From Paremcibacter congregatus (GTDB lineage: Bacteria > Pseudomonadota > Alphaproteobacteria > Sphingomonadales > Emcibacteraceae): a stretch of 64,000 nt of DNA. The number at the start of each line of letters is the position of its first letter. Position 1 is the stretch's first letter. The position numbers and the translations under genes are program-made. Of the stretch, positions 9,415 through 20,513 are shown one piece after another. Where the stretch lies: NCBI RefSeq assembly GCF_006385135.1, contig NZ_CP041025.1, positions 3,069,501-3,133,500 on the forward strand, written 5' to 3'. The notes beneath the pieces are model-generated. The model made no database searches. It had not been told where the DNA came from and was given only the letters and a program-made list of their open reading frames with translations.

Positions 9415-9618
9415 ATGGATCAAACTCTGACCCTTATTCTCATGGCCGTGACCACTCTGGTGGCGGCTTTTTCCCTCTACAAAGCACGGAAACCCCTGGA
9501 ACTCGGTCGGTCCTGGCATGTACCATGGAATGGCATCCTGTTTCTCGGGCTGCTCGCCTTTCTGCTGTTGCTGCGGCATCAACTGAGCCTGTCCGGCGTT
9601 GATTTGCCGGCGCGCTAG
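9415..9618 (+). CDS. small membrane protein of unknown function
   Basis: A 67-residue protein with two predicted membrane helices, one at ~5-20 (LILMAVTTLVAAFSLY) and one at ~41-57 (GILFLGLLAFLLLL), joined by a basic loop with KARKPLELGRSWHVPWNG. It ends one base before the stop of the convergent maeB. No family is recognised. The length, helix spacing and codon use are consistent with a real small gene. Confidence 0.55.
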   Translation: MDQTLTLILMAVTTLVAAFSLYKARKPLELGRSWHVPWNGILFLGLLAFLLLLRHQLSLSGVDLPAR

Positions 9619-9619
9619 A

Positions 9620-11908
9620 TCAGGATTTGCTTTCCTGATCGAGGTTTTGCGCATCGGCCAGGGCAATGGCCGCCATATTGAAAATTCCCTTGGCTGTCGC
9701 CGATGGCGTCACGATATGGGCCGGTTGCGCCGCCCCCAGCAGGATCGGCCCCACCAGCAACCCGTTGTCGATGGTCCGCAGCATATCAATGGTGATATTC
9801 GCCGCATCCAGATTGGGGAAGATGAACAGATTGGCCGACCCGGTAAAGCCGCTGTCCGGCACCATGCGTTCCCGAATATCCTCTTTCAAGGCCGCATCCG
9901 CGTGCATTTCTCCATCAACCAGCATATCCGGCCGCAACTCTTTGAGAATTTTTGTGGCTCTGCGCATCTTGCGCGCCGACGGAGCATTTGACGATCCGAA
10001 ATTGGAATGCGACAGCAACGCTACTTTCGGCTCCACACCGAAATGCCTGACTTTTTCCGCCGCAGCCAGGGTGTTTTCCACAATCTGGTCGACATCCGGT
10101 TCCACTGTCATAAAGGCATCCGCGAAGAAAATCGTCCGGCGCGGCAGGATCAGGGTGCTGACGGTGGACAATTTCTGATCGCCATGTTTCCGGCCAATGA
10201 TGTCGATGATATATTTGACGTGGAAATCAAAACGACCATAACTGCCGCAAATCATTGCATCCGCATCGCCGCGGCGCACCGCCAGGGCGGCAATCACGGT
10301 GGTGTTGGTGCGCACAATGGTGCGGGCGGCTTCCTTTGAAACCCCCTGACGACAGACCAGGGCATGATATTCCTGCCAGTAACTACGGTAGCGATCATCC
10401 TTCTGGGGGTTGATCAGGTCAAAATGTTCATCCTTGATCAGGCGCAGACCGAGCCGTTCTATTTTCTGATTGACCACGGCGGGGCGCCCAATCAGGGTCG
10501 GGCGGCCCATTTTTTCATCGACCAGCGCCTGTACGGCCAGCAGAACGCTTTCATTCTCGCCTTCGGCAAAAACAATCCGTTTCGGGCTTTGTTTGGCCCG
10601 CTCCAAAACCGGCTGCAGCAGAATGGTTGACTTAAAGACAAAACGACTCAGCGTTTCCTTATAGGCCTCGATATCTTTCAAGGGCCGGGTCGCGACCCCG
10701 CTGTCCATCGCCGCCTGGGCGACCGCCGGGGCCACTTCCAGAATAAGCCGTGGGTCAAGCGGTTTGGGAATGATGTATTCGGGGCCGAATTTCAGCACAT
10801 CCCCCTGATAGGCATTCACCACCTGTTCCGAAGATTCGCGAAACGCCAGATCGGCAATTGCCTTGACGCAGGCATGTTTCATTTCTTCATTGATGGTCGT
10901 CGCGCCCACATCCAGCGCACCACGGAACAGGAACGGAAAACACAATACATTGTTGACCTGATTGGGATAGTCAGACCGCCCCGTAGCGATGATCGCATCA
11001 CTGCGCACCTCTTTCGCCGCTTCCGGCAAAATTTCCGGCGTCGGATTGGCCAGCGCCAGAATAAACGGCTTGTCCGCCATCCGCCGGACCATATCAGGTT
11101 TCAGAATGCCCGGCGCCGACAGGCCAAGGAACACGTCTGCCCCGTCAATCACATCATTCAGCGTCCGATGATCGGTCGTGATGGCATATTTGTCTTTATA
11201 GGGGTTCATGTCTTTTTCTCGGCCGACATAAACCACGCCTTCCACGTCAACGAGACTGACATTTTCCCGCTTCAGCCCCATGCTGACCAGAAGGTCAAGA
11301 CAGGCGAGCGAGGCCGCGCCGCCGCCGGTGGCGACAACCTTGACCTGCGAGATGTCCTTATCCACAATGCGCAACCCGTTATAAACGGCCGCGCCCACCA
11401 CAATCGCCGTACCATGTTGGTCATCGTGAAAAACCGGGATATTCATCCGCTCCTTCAGGGCTTTTTCTACGATAAAGCATTCCGGGGCCTTGATGTCTTC
11501 CAGATTGATCGCCCCGAAGGTCGGTTCCAGCGCCGCAATGGTGTCAATCAGTTTTTCCGGGTTCTGCTGATCGATTTCAATATCAAACACATCAATGCCG
11601 GCAAATTTCTTGAACAGAACCGCCTTGCCCTCCATGACCGGCTTGGACGCCAGAGGTCCGATATTGCCCAGCCCCAACACCGCCGATCCGTTGGTCACCA
11701 CCCCGACCAGATTACCACGAATGGTCATGTCATTGACCGCCGCCGCATCTTCCATGATCGCTTCGCAGGCGAAGGCCACACCAGGGGAATAGGCCCGGGC
11801 CAGGTCACGCTGGTTCGACAGCGGTTTGGTAGGGGTTATTTCAAATTTTCCAGGCGTGGGATCAGTGTGATAGCGGAGGGAGGTTTCTTTGAACGTTTTG
11901 TCTGGCAT
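9620..11908 (-). CDS. maeB: NADP-dependent malic enzyme with phosphotransacetylase-like domain
   Basis: MaeB-type malic enzyme: oxidative decarboxylation of malate to pyruvate, linking the TCA cycle with gluconeogenesis and NADPH supply. The product is 762 residues from the ATG at 11908, the usual length. Residues ~1-430 are the malic enzyme: [35 protein letters not shown] (metal and substrate) and the NADP loop [17 protein letters not shown]. Residues ~440-760 are the phosphotransacetylase-like domain ([31 protein letters not shown]), in this family an allosteric acetyl-CoA-sensing module. A longer frame from 11950 is possible, but GGACAGAG before 11908 favours the shorter start. Confidence 0.93.
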   Translation of the reverse strand: MPDKTFKETSLRYHTDPTPGKFEITPTKPLSNQRDLARAYSPGVAFACEAIMEDAAAVNDMTIRGNLVGVVTNGSAVLGLGNIGPLASKPVMEGKAVLFKKFAGIDVFDIEIDQQNPEKLIDTIAALEPTFGAINLEDIKAPECFIVEKALKERMNIPVFHDDQHGTAIVVGAAVYNGLRIVDKDISQVKVVATGGGAASLACLDLLVSMGLKRENVSLVDVEGVVYVGREKDMNPYKDKYAITTDHRTLNDVIDGADVFLGLSAPGILKPDMVRRMADKPFILALANPTPEILPEAAKEVRSDAIIATGRSDYPNQVNNVLCFPFLFRGALDVGATTINEEMKHACVKAIADLAFRESSEQVVNAYQGDVLKFGPEYIIPKPLDPRLILEVAPAVAQAAMDSGVATRPLKDIEAYKETLSRFVFKSTILLQPVLERAKQSPKRIVFAEGENESVLLAVQALVDEKMGRPTLIGRPAVVNQKIERLGLRLIKDEHFDLINPQKDDRYRSYWQEYHALVCRQGVSKEAARTIVRTNTTVIAALAVRRGDADAMICGSYGRFDFHVKYIIDIIGRKHGDQKLSTVSTLILPRRTIFFADAFMTVEPDVDQIVENTLAAAEKVRHFGVEPKVALLSHSNFGSSNAPSARKMRRATKILKELRPDMLVDGEMHADAALKEDIRERMVPDSGFTGSANLFIFPNLDAANITIDMLRTIDNGLLVGPILLGAAQPAHIVTPSATAKGIFNMAAIALADAQNLDQESKS

Positions 11909-12021
11909 ATGTCTCTGTCCATTTTCAATGAGACAACAGCTTATACTCAACCTGAAAGAATAAACAAGGGGGAGTTTCCTCCCCCCGTCAATAAAATAAA
12001 AATCAAACCCGGCAGTAACTT

Positions 12022-13128
12022 TTACAGGTCAAGCGGGCGATATTCTTTACCCAGGGCATCCGCCACTGCCTTGTAAGTTACAAAGCCATCGGACACATTT
12101 ACCCCGTTGGCCAGATGCTTGTCATCTTTACAGGCCTGTTTCCAGCCTTTGTTGGCCAACGCCAGACCAAACGGCAGGGTCGCATTATTCAGGGCAAAAG
12201 TAGATGTGCGCGCCACACCGCCGGGCATGTTGGCCACGCAGTAATGCACCACACCATCCACCACAAAGGTTGGCTCGGCATGAGTTGTCGGACGGGAATT
12301 TTCAAAACAGCCCCCCTGGTCAATGGAAATATCAACCAGAACAGCGCCGTCTTTCATCCGCTTGACCATATCGGCTGTCACCAGTTTCGGCGCCGCAGCC
12401 CCGGCCACCAGAACAGCACCGATCACCAGATCCGCGTCAAGCACGGCTTCTTCCAGATCATGGGCCGTGGAATAACGGGTTTTTACCGCCCCGCGGAACC
12501 GGGCGTCAAGACGCCGCAGAACATCAAGGTTACGGTCAAAGATGCTAACATCAGCCCCCATGCCTACAGCCATTTCCGCAGCATTCATGCCGGATACGCC
12601 GCCACCGATAACCACAACTTTCGCCGGCGCCACACCTGGTACGCCACCGAGTAGCAGGCCACGACCGCCCACTGATTTCTCCAGCGCATGGGCACCAGCC
12701 TGAATGGACATACGTCCGGCCACTTCACTCATCGGCGCGAGCAGCGGCAGGCCGCCCGCATCATTGGTCACGGTTTCATAGGCAATGGCGGTACAGCCGG
12801 ATTTCAACAATGCATCTGTCTGCGCGGGGTCCGGCGCCAGATGCAGGTAGGTATAGAGCAAATGATTTTCGGTCAGCATGGCGCATTCCGGCAATTGCGG
12901 CTCTTTCACTTTGATGATCATTTCCGCCTGGGCGAAGACCTCAGCCGCAGTCGGGATAATTTCCGCCCCAACGGCTGTATAGTCGGCGTCGGAAAAGCCA
13001 ATGCCGGCCCCGGCGTTGGTTTCCACGATCACTTTATGACCATTACGGATAAATTCCGATGCGCTGGCCGGCGTCAGGCCAACACGATACTCATGAACTT
13101 TAATTTCTTTTGGCACACCAACAATCAT
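12022..13128 (-). CDS. ald: alanine dehydrogenase
   Basis: NAD-dependent alanine dehydrogenase converts L-alanine to pyruvate and ammonia, reversibly. The 368-residue product has the family start [20 protein letters not shown] and the substrate-binding region with MIIKVKEPQ and YLHLAPDP (Lys and His of the active site). The NAD loop is in [24 protein letters not shown] and the late motif in [18 protein letters not shown]. It is divergent from an Lrp/AsnC-type gene across 186 bp. This is a common arrangement in which the regulator responds to alanine and controls ald. Confidence 0.96.
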   Translation of the reverse strand: MIVGVPKEIKVHEYRVGLTPASASEFIRNGHKVIVETNAGAGIGFSDADYTAVGAEIIPTAAEVFAQAEMIIKVKEPQLPECAMLTENHLLYTYLHLAPDPAQTDALLKSGCTAIAYETVTNDAGGLPLLAPMSEVAGRMSIQAGAHALEKSVGGRGLLLGGVPGVAPAKVVVIGGGVSGMNAAEMAVGMGADVSIFDRNLDVLRRLDARFRGAVKTRYSTAHDLEEAVLDADLVIGAVLVAGAAAPKLVTADMVKRMKDGAVLVDISIDQGGCFENSRPTTHAEPTFVVDGVVHYCVANMPGGVARTSTFALNNATLPFGLALANKGWKQACKDDKHLANGVNVSDGFVTYKAVADALGKEYRPLDL

Positions 13129-13292
13129 TTTCTTACTACTCTCTATATCTGAAGTTAGGGGTTTCGTAAAACCGCCGTTTCGGACAATTCCTGAGCCGAT
13201 TTTTGGCGGATGATACTTATTGTCCCCATGATAGCAAATAATGCATCGAATATCCTTGCAAAGATCGCGATCATTTCACTAGATATTCGCAT

Positions 13293-13307
13293 ATTATTGT
13301 GCATAAT
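13293..13307. promoter_or_regulatory. candidate Lrp-type site between ald and its regulator
   Basis: ATTAT-TGTGC-ATAAT is an AT-rich inverted repeat with a 5-nt centre, just upstream of the regulator ATG (13315). Its form resembles Lrp/AsnC operators. Assignment is by form and context only. Confidence 0.4.
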
Positions 13308-13314
13308 TCCATTT

Positions 13315-13797
13315 ATGAGAGATAAATTTCGAAATTTAAGCTTGGACAGGATTGATCATGCGATCCTGAAAATACTGCAGAAGGAAGGCCGGATCAGCAA
13401 TAATGACCTGGCCGACCGCATCGGGCTGTCGGCGTCGGCCTGCCTGCGGCGGGTCAAGGCGCTGGAAAACAATGATGTCATTGATCGTTATGTTGCGATC
13501 GTGCCCCAGACTGCCGCCGAGCTCCCCGATAATGTTTTCGTCCAGATCACGGTCGAGAAACAAACCAAGGAAAAGCTGGCCGAGTTTGAAAGAAGTGTCA
13601 AGAACTGCCCCCAGATCATGGAATGTTACCTGATGTCCGGGGATGCGGATTATCTGCTGCGGGTGATCGTGTCGGATGCGTCGGATTACGAGCGACTGCA
13701 TATGGACGTTCTGACGGCCCTGCCCGGCGTTTCACAGATCAAATCAAACTTTTCTTTACGCACGGTCACCAAGAAAACCTCCATACCGTTCAAATGA
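13315..13797 (+). CDS. Lrp/AsnC family transcriptional regulator
   Basis: A 160-residue feast/famine regulator. The N-terminal winged helix-turn-helix is clear: LDRIDHAILKILQKEGRISN, then NDLADRIGLSASACLRRVK. The C-terminal RAM domain follows (VFVQITVEKQTKEKLAEFE; CYLMSGDADYLLRVIV; LPGVSQIKSNFSLRTV), an alpha-beta sandwich that binds amino acids and forms octamers. An in-frame extension to 13210 exists, but the family start and length fit the ATG at 13315. It is divergent from ald, so it probably activates ald in response to alanine, as AldR-type proteins do. Confidence 0.9.
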   Translation: MRDKFRNLSLDRIDHAILKILQKEGRISNNDLADRIGLSASACLRRVKALENNDVIDRYVAIVPQTAAELPDNVFVQITVEKQTKEKLAEFERSVKNCPQIMECYLMSGDADYLLRVIVSDASDYERLHMDVLTALPGVSQIKSNFSLRTVTKKTSIPFK

Positions 13798-13870
13798 AGT
13801 TAAAAATTTAATCATTTATTCAGCATCCCCGCTTAAGATGCCCTCAAAGCAGCTAAAATAGGGAAAAAAA

Positions 13871-14722
13871 ATGAATGAAATTGGCGCAGTAAATGACTTC
13901 AGAGCGGAGAATGCTCAGGAAGATATCCAGGAAATAATCCGGTCGTTATCCTTGATTGGTGACGAAAAATATAAAAATGTACCCTCCAGCCAGACCCCCC
14001 TCGGACTTGCCGTCAAAGCATTGTCAAACAAGATCATGGCGCGCGAAGACGCAACTTTCGAAGAAAGAACTCAAAAGACAGAGTCTGTCGGCGCGGCGAT
14101 CAACGCCCTGGTGAACGCCATTGTCATTTTGAGCGAACGGGCTGATTCAGTGACCCGCATTTCACGCGATGCCGGCAATACCGCCAGCGAAGGCGCGCAG
14201 ACCATTGGCCAGGCCCGGGACAAGATGACCAGCATCTCCAATGCGGTTGAAGAATCCGGCACCAAGGTTAATCAACTGGCCCAGGCCTCCAATGAAATTG
14301 GCGGCATCGTCAAATCCATTGAAGATATCGCCAGCCAGACCAATCTTCTGGCCCTGAACGCCACCATCGAAGCCGCCCGCGCCGGGGAAGCCGGCCGTGG
14401 TTTCGCCGTTGTGGCCTCGGAAGTCAAAACACTGGCCAATCAGACCGCCAGCGCCACGGAAGACATCCGCACACGCATCGCCCGCCTGACCACTGAAATG
14501 GAAGAGATCATGACCGCCATGTCCGGCATGTCAGAAGCCGTCGCCGAAGGTCAAAGCAGCATTGAAACCGCGAATGAAAAAGTAGCGGATGTTCATCAGA
14601 ACATCGCCACGGTGAATGAGAACTTCAAGGAAATCAACACCATCATTGGCGAACAAAAGATCGCTTCTCAGGATATTGCCGCAACAGTCGCGTCGTTCAG
14701 CAAAGATCTTGATCAACACTGA
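13871..14722 (+). CDS. soluble methyl-accepting chemotaxis-type signalling protein
   Basis: A 283-residue protein with an MCP cytoplasmic signalling hairpin but no membrane helix, HAMP domain or recognised sensor domain. The hairpin tip is exact: [18 protein letters not shown], then [17 protein letters not shown], then [16 protein letters not shown], which contacts CheA and CheW. The N-terminal ~75 residues are unassigned and may hold a short helical sensor. The flanking helices are short, so it is smaller than most receptors. An AGGGAAAAAAA ribosome site precedes the ATG. No other chemotaxis genes are in the window. It may be a cytoplasmic receptor or belong to a chemotaxis-like pathway. Confidence 0.85.
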   Translation: MNEIGAVNDFRAENAQEDIQEIIRSLSLIGDEKYKNVPSSQTPLGLAVKALSNKIMAREDATFEERTQKTESVGAAINALVNAIVILSERADSVTRISRDAGNTASEGAQTIGQARDKMTSISNAVEESGTKVNQLAQASNEIGGIVKSIEDIASQTNLLALNATIEAARAGEAGRGFAVVASEVKTLANQTASATEDIRTRIARLTTEMEEIMTAMSGMSEAVAEGQSSIETANEKVADVHQNIATVNENFKEINTIIGEQKIASQDIAATVASFSKDLDQH

Positions 14723-14740
14723 GGCCAGCTTATCCTTGCA

Positions 14741-14805
14741 AAAAGCCGTTCCCCTATATCAGGCCCCCATATCAGGCGCCATATCAGGGTGGACGGCTTT
14801 TTTTT
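14741..14805 (+). terminator. terminator of the MCP-like gene with a triple repeat in its loop
   Basis: AAAAGCCGT (14741-14749) pairs with ACGGCTTTTT near 14793, followed by further T. The loop carries three copies of ATATCAGG at 14756, 14769 and 14781 (period 12-13 nt) separated by C-rich spacers. Confidence 0.7.
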
Positions 14806-14811
14806 ACAGGA

Positions 14812-15285
14812 TCAGAATTCCGCCCGCACCCCGGATCTCAACAGATCAACCTTGACCAGCAAGCCCTCAAGCACACCGCGAAACATTTGCTTCTGCTGAT
14901 CCGGCACATCCGACAGCAACATCTGCTCCAGCGCCTTGGCCATATCCACGATGTCCTGATAGACCCGCGCGCCCTTCTTGCTCAGGGTTAGGATCACCTT
15001 GCGGCGGTCCTTCGGGTCGGTTTTACGGTCCACATACCTCAGGTCCAACAGCTTGTTCAGGGCCCGGGTGACCTGCACCTGGTCCATGTCCAGCAACACG
15101 CCCAACTCTTTCGCCGAGACCGGTGCAGAGGAGGCCAACATGGCCATAAAGCGCCAGTTTTCGCCTTTTATATTATATTTTACCGAATATTGATCTTCAA
15201 GAAGATAGCCCGCCTCCTGTGACAAACGCCACAATTGATACGGCACCCAATCCCTGACATCGAATAGTTTATTTTCTTCTGACAC
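14812..15285 (-). CDS. MarR family transcriptional regulator
   Basis: A 157-residue MarR-type winged-helix regulator. Seen are the helix-turn-helix region KELGVLLDMDQVQVTRALNKL, the wing with YVDRKTDPKDRRKVILTLSKKG (the D-x-R-D-R-R-signature) and flanking dimerisation helices. Translation starts at a GTG (15285). It lies downstream of the PLP decarboxylase on the same strand with a gap of about 95 nt that holds an inverted repeat, a likely own operator. The ligand and target are unknown. Confidence 0.87.
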   Translation of the reverse strand: MSEENKLFDVRDWVPYQLWRLSQEAGYLLEDQYSVKYNIKGENWRFMAMLASSAPVSAKELGVLLDMDQVQVTRALNKLLDLRYVDRKTDPKDRRKVILTLSKKGARVYQDIVDMAKALEQMLLSDVPDQQKQMFRGVLEGLLVKVDLLRSGVRAEF

Positions 15286-15327
15286 GTCCCATTCTCGCCA
15301 TTTGATTATTATTGTGGTTTTATAGCA

Positions 15328-15345
15328 GAATTCACGGTTGAATTC
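15328..15345. promoter_or_regulatory. inverted repeat upstream of the MarR gene
   Basis: GAATTC-ACGGTT-GAATTC lies about 43 nt upstream of the MarR GTG. Its length and spacing fit a MarR dimer operator, suggesting autoregulation. Inferred from position. Confidence 0.4.
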
Positions 15346-15379
15346 AGTGAAGATAAAAAATAATCTCCTGTATATACAA

Positions 15380-16747
15380 TTACTCTGAATTCCCCTGCAG
15401 GGTCAATATCTTTTTGAAGGCGGCGACGGATTTGGCAATATCCTGCTCTGTGGTTTTCCAGGAAGAAATACTGATGCGAAAGGCTTTTTGCCCCTGCCAT
15501 TCGGTCTGGCCAAACCAGCAGGTGCCCTCCGCCTGCATCGCCTCGATCATTTGCGCCGTTCGGCGCGCGCTTCCGCAAGAAACCACAATCTGGTTCAGCA
15601 CCACCTTATTGTGAATGGTCAGCCCCAAAGCCGACAGCTCCTGCGCGAAGAGCCGGGCCAGACGACAATTCTCGCTGATCAAATGGTCCACACCGTCCCG
15701 GCCCAGGGTCCGTAAAGCCGCCCAGACCTCGATGCCCCGCGCCCGCCGGGAAAACTCCGGCACCCGATCCTTGGCGGCGCCATCCTCTTCCTTCAGATAA
15801 GCCGCCGATGTGGAAAAAGCGCCGGCCAACGCCCGCTTGTGGCGACAGATAACCACACCGCAGTCATAAGGCGTGTTCAGCCATTTATGACCGTCCGTGG
15901 CCCAACTGTCCGCCTTCTCCACCCCTTTGGCCATGTCCGCCAAGGCCGGCGCCGCCCGGGCCCACAGTCCGAAAGCCCCATCCACATGCACCCAGGCGCC
16001 GGCGGCGCGCGCCGCCGCACAAATGCTCTCAATCGGATCAAACGCGCCACTATTGACATTGCCGGCCTGAACACAAACGATCGTATTCGGCCCCAGTGGC
16101 GGCACCTGCGCCACATCTATCGCGCCGTTGGCGTCCACCGGAATCTTGATGATATTTTTTTGCCCCATGCCCAGCATATTCAACGCCTTCAGGACCGTGA
16201 CATGCACCTCTGCGCTGACCACCACCGTAATCTGCGGCGCACCGTACAGCCCATACTCGCCCACGTTCCATCCCTGCCGGTCCAACAGATGATGCCGCGC
16301 CGCCGCCAGAGCAGAAAATGTCGCCATGGTGGCCCCTGTGACAAAGCCAACGGCGCTCCCCCGCGGCAAATCAAGAATATCCAGCACCCATTCGCCCGCA
16401 ACCCGTTCAATGTGATCGGCCACCGGGGAAGTCACCTGACTGGACGCCACCTGGTCCCAGGCCGCCGCCAGCCAGTTGGCCGCCACCGTCACCGGCAGGC
16501 TGCCGCCAACGACAAAACCGAAATAACGCCCCCCCATATTCGCCACCGTCGCCGGGGACCCATGTCGATCCAGAAGATCGAGCGTCTCCTGCCCTTCCCG
16601 GCCTTCATGCGGCAGATTTTCGTTAAAAGCCGCCAGGCCATCCAACATGGTATCATCCGGGAAAACCCGGCGCCGGTCCAAGGCATCCAGATAAGATAGC
16701 GCCCGGCATTTGCTATTTTCCAGCAGGTCATCGTAAGAGGTTGCCAT
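15380..16747 (-). CDS. PLP-dependent group II amino-acid decarboxylase family protein
   Basis: A 455-residue aspartate-aminotransferase-fold enzyme of the group II decarboxylase family (relatives: aromatic-L-amino-acid and diaminobutyrate decarboxylases). Seen are GGRYFGFVVGGSLPVTVAA near residue 75, VGFVTGATMATFSALAAAR for PLP phosphate binding, WVHVDGAFGLWA with the Asp that holds the pyridine N, and the Schiff-base Lys in ATDGHKWLN. The substrate cannot be told from the sequence; some relatives act on aromatic or acidic amino acids. It is divergent from a MocR-type regulator, with a pair of 12-bp direct repeats between the two genes. That suggests control by PLP or by its substrate. Confidence 0.85.
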   Translation of the reverse strand: MATSYDDLLENSKCRALSYLDALDRRRVFPDDTMLDGLAAFNENLPHEGREGQETLDLLDRHGSPATVANMGGRYFGFVVGGSLPVTVAANWLAAAWDQVASSQVTSPVADHIERVAGEWVLDILDLPRGSAVGFVTGATMATFSALAAARHHLLDRQGWNVGEYGLYGAPQITVVVSAEVHVTVLKALNMLGMGQKNIIKIPVDANGAIDVAQVPPLGPNTIVCVQAGNVNSGAFDPIESICAAARAAGAWVHVDGAFGLWARAAPALADMAKGVEKADSWATDGHKWLNTPYDCGVVICRHKRALAGAFSTSAAYLKEEDGAAKDRVPEFSRRARGIEVWAALRTLGRDGVDHLISENCRLARLFAQELSALGLTIHNKVVLNQIVVSCGSARRTAQMIEAMQAEGTCWFGQTEWQGQKAFRISISSWKTTEQDIAKSVAAFKKILTLQGNSE

Positions 16748-16777
16748 ATCAACATTCCTTATTTCATTGCGTTTCCA

Positions 16778-16807
16778 CCTGAATATTGATAGTGTCCTGA
16801 ATATTGA
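16778..16807. promoter_or_regulatory. paired direct repeats between the decarboxylase and mocR-type gene
   Basis: CCTGAATATTGA occurs twice, at 16778-16789 and 16796-16807, 18 bp start to start, in the short divergent region. MocR/GabR/PdxR regulators are known to bind direct repeats near their own promoters, so this is a good operator candidate. Confidence 0.6.
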
Positions 16808-16842
16808 ACTATATCAATTATAACATTGTCACAAAGTACAAT

Positions 16843-18219
16843 ATGAAAAACTGGTCCCCCAGACTGGATAATGATCCAGGTCCTTTGTTCATGCAGCTCT
16901 TCCGGCCGCTGCAGCAGGATATTTTTACCGGGACGCTCAAAGCCGGCGACAGCCTGCCGCCGCAACGTCGTACCGCAAGCGATCTGGGGCTCAGTCTGGG
17001 CACGGTCAGCAAGGCCTATCAGCATGCGATCCAATGCGGTCTGGTGGAAGCCCACGTGGGCCGGGGCACCATTGTTTCCGGCTTGCAGGAACCGGAACAG
17101 ATCACCGATAATGGCACTTTGATTGACTTGCAGACCAATACGCCGCCGTTTCCTCTTACCCGTTCCCTGTTGCTGGAGGCATCAGGCAGAGCCGCCCGGA
17201 CGCTCTATCGCGACAGTAGCATGCAATATCCACCGGTCGCCGGCCTGCCCCGACATCGCGCCACCATCAGTCAGTGGATCAAAAAACGCTTTAACATCCC
17301 CCTGGCGCCAGATGACATCACCCTGACCCTTGGCGCCCTTCAGGCCATCTCTCTGGCCATCGCCGCCACCAGCAAGGTCGGACAGAAAATTTACGGCGAA
17401 CCGGTCACTTTTGCGGGCATCAAATCGGCCGCCCAGTATCTCGGCCGCGACCTGTGCCCCTTGCCCATGGATGAAGACGGCATCATCCCGGAGGCCTTTG
17501 AGCAGGTTGCCCGCACCCGCCCCGGCGTCACCCTGATCACCATCCCGACGGTGCAGAACCCGACAGGCCTGACTTACAAAGCCCGACGACGGCAGGCCTT
17601 AGCGGCCATTGCCCAGAAATATGACGCCTGGATCATCGAAAGCGATGTTTACCGTTTCCTGAACCCGACGGCGCCGGCCCCCTTGCACAGCCACGCGCCC
17701 GACCGGACCCTCTATATCAACAGTTTCAGCAAATGCCTGAGTCCCGATTTGCGGGTCGGTTTGCTGGTGGCCCCGGAACAGCTGCGGGCAAAAATCCAGC
17801 AGGGGCAACAGGCCGGCGGCTGGTCAACCCCGCCCCTGTCGGTGGAAATCGTCTGCCAACTGTTACAGAACGGCGTGGCCGACGCTTATATGACACGTCT
17901 GGCGCAGACATGCCGGGACCGGGCGACGCTGGTGTCCCGTCATCTAAATGACTTCCGGGCGCCGGCCGCCGGCAGCAGCTATCATCTGTGGATGCCCTGC
18001 GATTTCCAAACGGCGGAAAAAATGTACATACAGGCCCGAAACCAGAATGTCATCCTGACCCCGCCCGCCGCCATTACCCTACACCCGGCCCCCGATACAG
18101 CCTCCGGCATCCGGCTATGTCTCGGCAGTGAACAACGGCCCCAATATTTTTATTTTGCGCTTCTGCGCCTGAAAAAAGCCCTGACACAAGACCCCTCAAG
18201 CGCCTGCGGCATCATCTAG
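16843..18219 (+). CDS. MocR-type GntR/aminotransferase fusion regulator
   Basis: A PLP-dependent transcription regulator of the MocR subgroup, 458 residues from the ATG at 16843. The N-terminal GntR wHTH has FMQLFRPLQQDIFTGTLKAG, then PPQRRTASDLGLSLGTVSKAY. The C-terminal class I aminotransferase-like domain covers residues ~95-450, with IPTVQNPTGLTY and the PLP lysine in NSFSKCLSPDLRVGLL. A TTG at 16804 would extend the protein, but the ATG fits family starts better. It is divergent from the decarboxylase and probably regulates it. The regulators GabR and PdxR are the studied models. Confidence 0.9.
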   Translation: MKNWSPRLDNDPGPLFMQLFRPLQQDIFTGTLKAGDSLPPQRRTASDLGLSLGTVSKAYQHAIQCGLVEAHVGRGTIVSGLQEPEQITDNGTLIDLQTNTPPFPLTRSLLLEASGRAARTLYRDSSMQYPPVAGLPRHRATISQWIKKRFNIPLAPDDITLTLGALQAISLAIAATSKVGQKIYGEPVTFAGIKSAAQYLGRDLCPLPMDEDGIIPEAFEQVARTRPGVTLITIPTVQNPTGLTYKARRRQALAAIAQKYDAWIIESDVYRFLNPTAPAPLHSHAPDRTLYINSFSKCLSPDLRVGLLVAPEQLRAKIQQGQQAGGWSTPPLSVEIVCQLLQNGVADAYMTRLAQTCRDRATLVSRHLNDFRAPAAGSSYHLWMPCDFQTAEKMYIQARNQNVILTPPAAITLHPAPDTASGIRLCLGSEQRPQYFYFALLRLKKALTQDPSSACGII

Positions 18220-18273
18220 AGCAACCGTCCGGGACAGGGCGATGCAAAATAACTTGATGAGTGTTTAGAACAC

Positions 18274-18307
18274 ACAAAAAAAGAGCCGACGCGAACGCCG
18301 GCTCTTT
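18274..18307 (-). terminator. terminator of groESL
   Basis: On the minus strand AGAGCCGGCG pairs with CGTCGGCTCT around a TTCG tetraloop (one G-U pair) and runs into seven T. It lies about 30 nt after the groEL stop. Confidence 0.88.
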
Positions 18308-18336
18308 CAGATTTCTTCGGATGAAGAGAGGTTGGC

Positions 18337-20013
<1,677 letters not shown>

Positions 20014-20042
20014 TTAGATTATATTTCCAGAAGGGAGACAAA

Positions 20043-20330
20043 TTATTCGATGATGCCCATCAGGTCGGATTCTTTCATGATCAACAGGTCTTCGCCGTCG
20101 ATCTTGACTTCCGTACCGGACCATTTACCGAACAATACTGTATCGCCTGCTTTTACGTCGAGGGCCGTTACCGTACCGTCTTCGGCTTTGGCGCCATTGC
20201 CTACGGCGATGATTTCGCCCTGGCTTGGTTTTTCCTGTGCGCTATCCGGAATGATGATGCCGCCAGCAGTTTTTTGTTCCGCGTCAATGCGACGGACAAG
20301 AACACGATCATGTAAAGGACGAAAACCCAT
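20043..20330 (-). CDS. groS: 10 kDa co-chaperonin GroES
   Basis: GroES is the lid of the GroEL chamber. The 95-residue product has the family start [20 protein letters not shown]. It also shows the mobile loop with [21 protein letters not shown] (given here as two parts, [14 protein letters not shown] and QGEIIAVG), then [20 protein letters not shown]. It is the first gene of groESL. A perfect CIRCE element and a heat-shock-like promoter lie upstream. Confidence 0.98.
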   Translation of the reverse strand: MGFRPLHDRVLVRRIDAEQKTAGGIIIPDSAQEKPSQGEIIAVGNGAKAEDGTVTALDVKAGDTVLFGKWSGTEVKIDGEDLLIMKESDLMGIIE

Positions 20331-20368
20331 TTCTGAGAACCTCTTCTAGTTTGTTGAAATTTTTCCCG

Positions 20369-20395
20369 TTAGCACTCCCTGCATGAGAGTGCTAA
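20369..20395 (-). promoter_or_regulatory. CIRCE element of groESL
   Basis: TTAGCACTC - 9 nt - GAGTGCTAA, a perfect match to the CIRCE operator bound by the heat-shock repressor HrcA. It lies 39 nt before the groES ATG and just downstream of the promoter. Confidence 0.97.
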
Positions 20396-20406
20396 CAACA
20401 CTGCTA

Positions 20407-20435
20407 GAGATAGAAGCTCTGACGATATAGTTCAA
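20407..20435 (-). promoter_or_regulatory. groESL promoter (sigma-70 or RpoH type)
   Basis: On the minus strand TTGAAC (20435-20430), a 17-bp spacer and TATCTC (20412-20407). The preceding CC makes CCTTGAAC, and TCTATCT spans the -10, so it also resembles the alphaproteobacterial RpoH consensus. CIRCE lies just downstream. Confidence 0.6.
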
Positions 20436-20513
20436 GGGGCAGGATGGAAAAAAATCACAAAAAAGTGAAAAATGATCGTCCCCCGGAAAACGTCATAGAA
20501 AACAGGCTCATTT

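Noticed and set aside
10874-12076. 400-codon plus-strand open frame over maeB and the ald end
   Set aside because: Lies opposite a full-length conserved enzyme and encodes an Arg/His/Gln-rich, non-family product.
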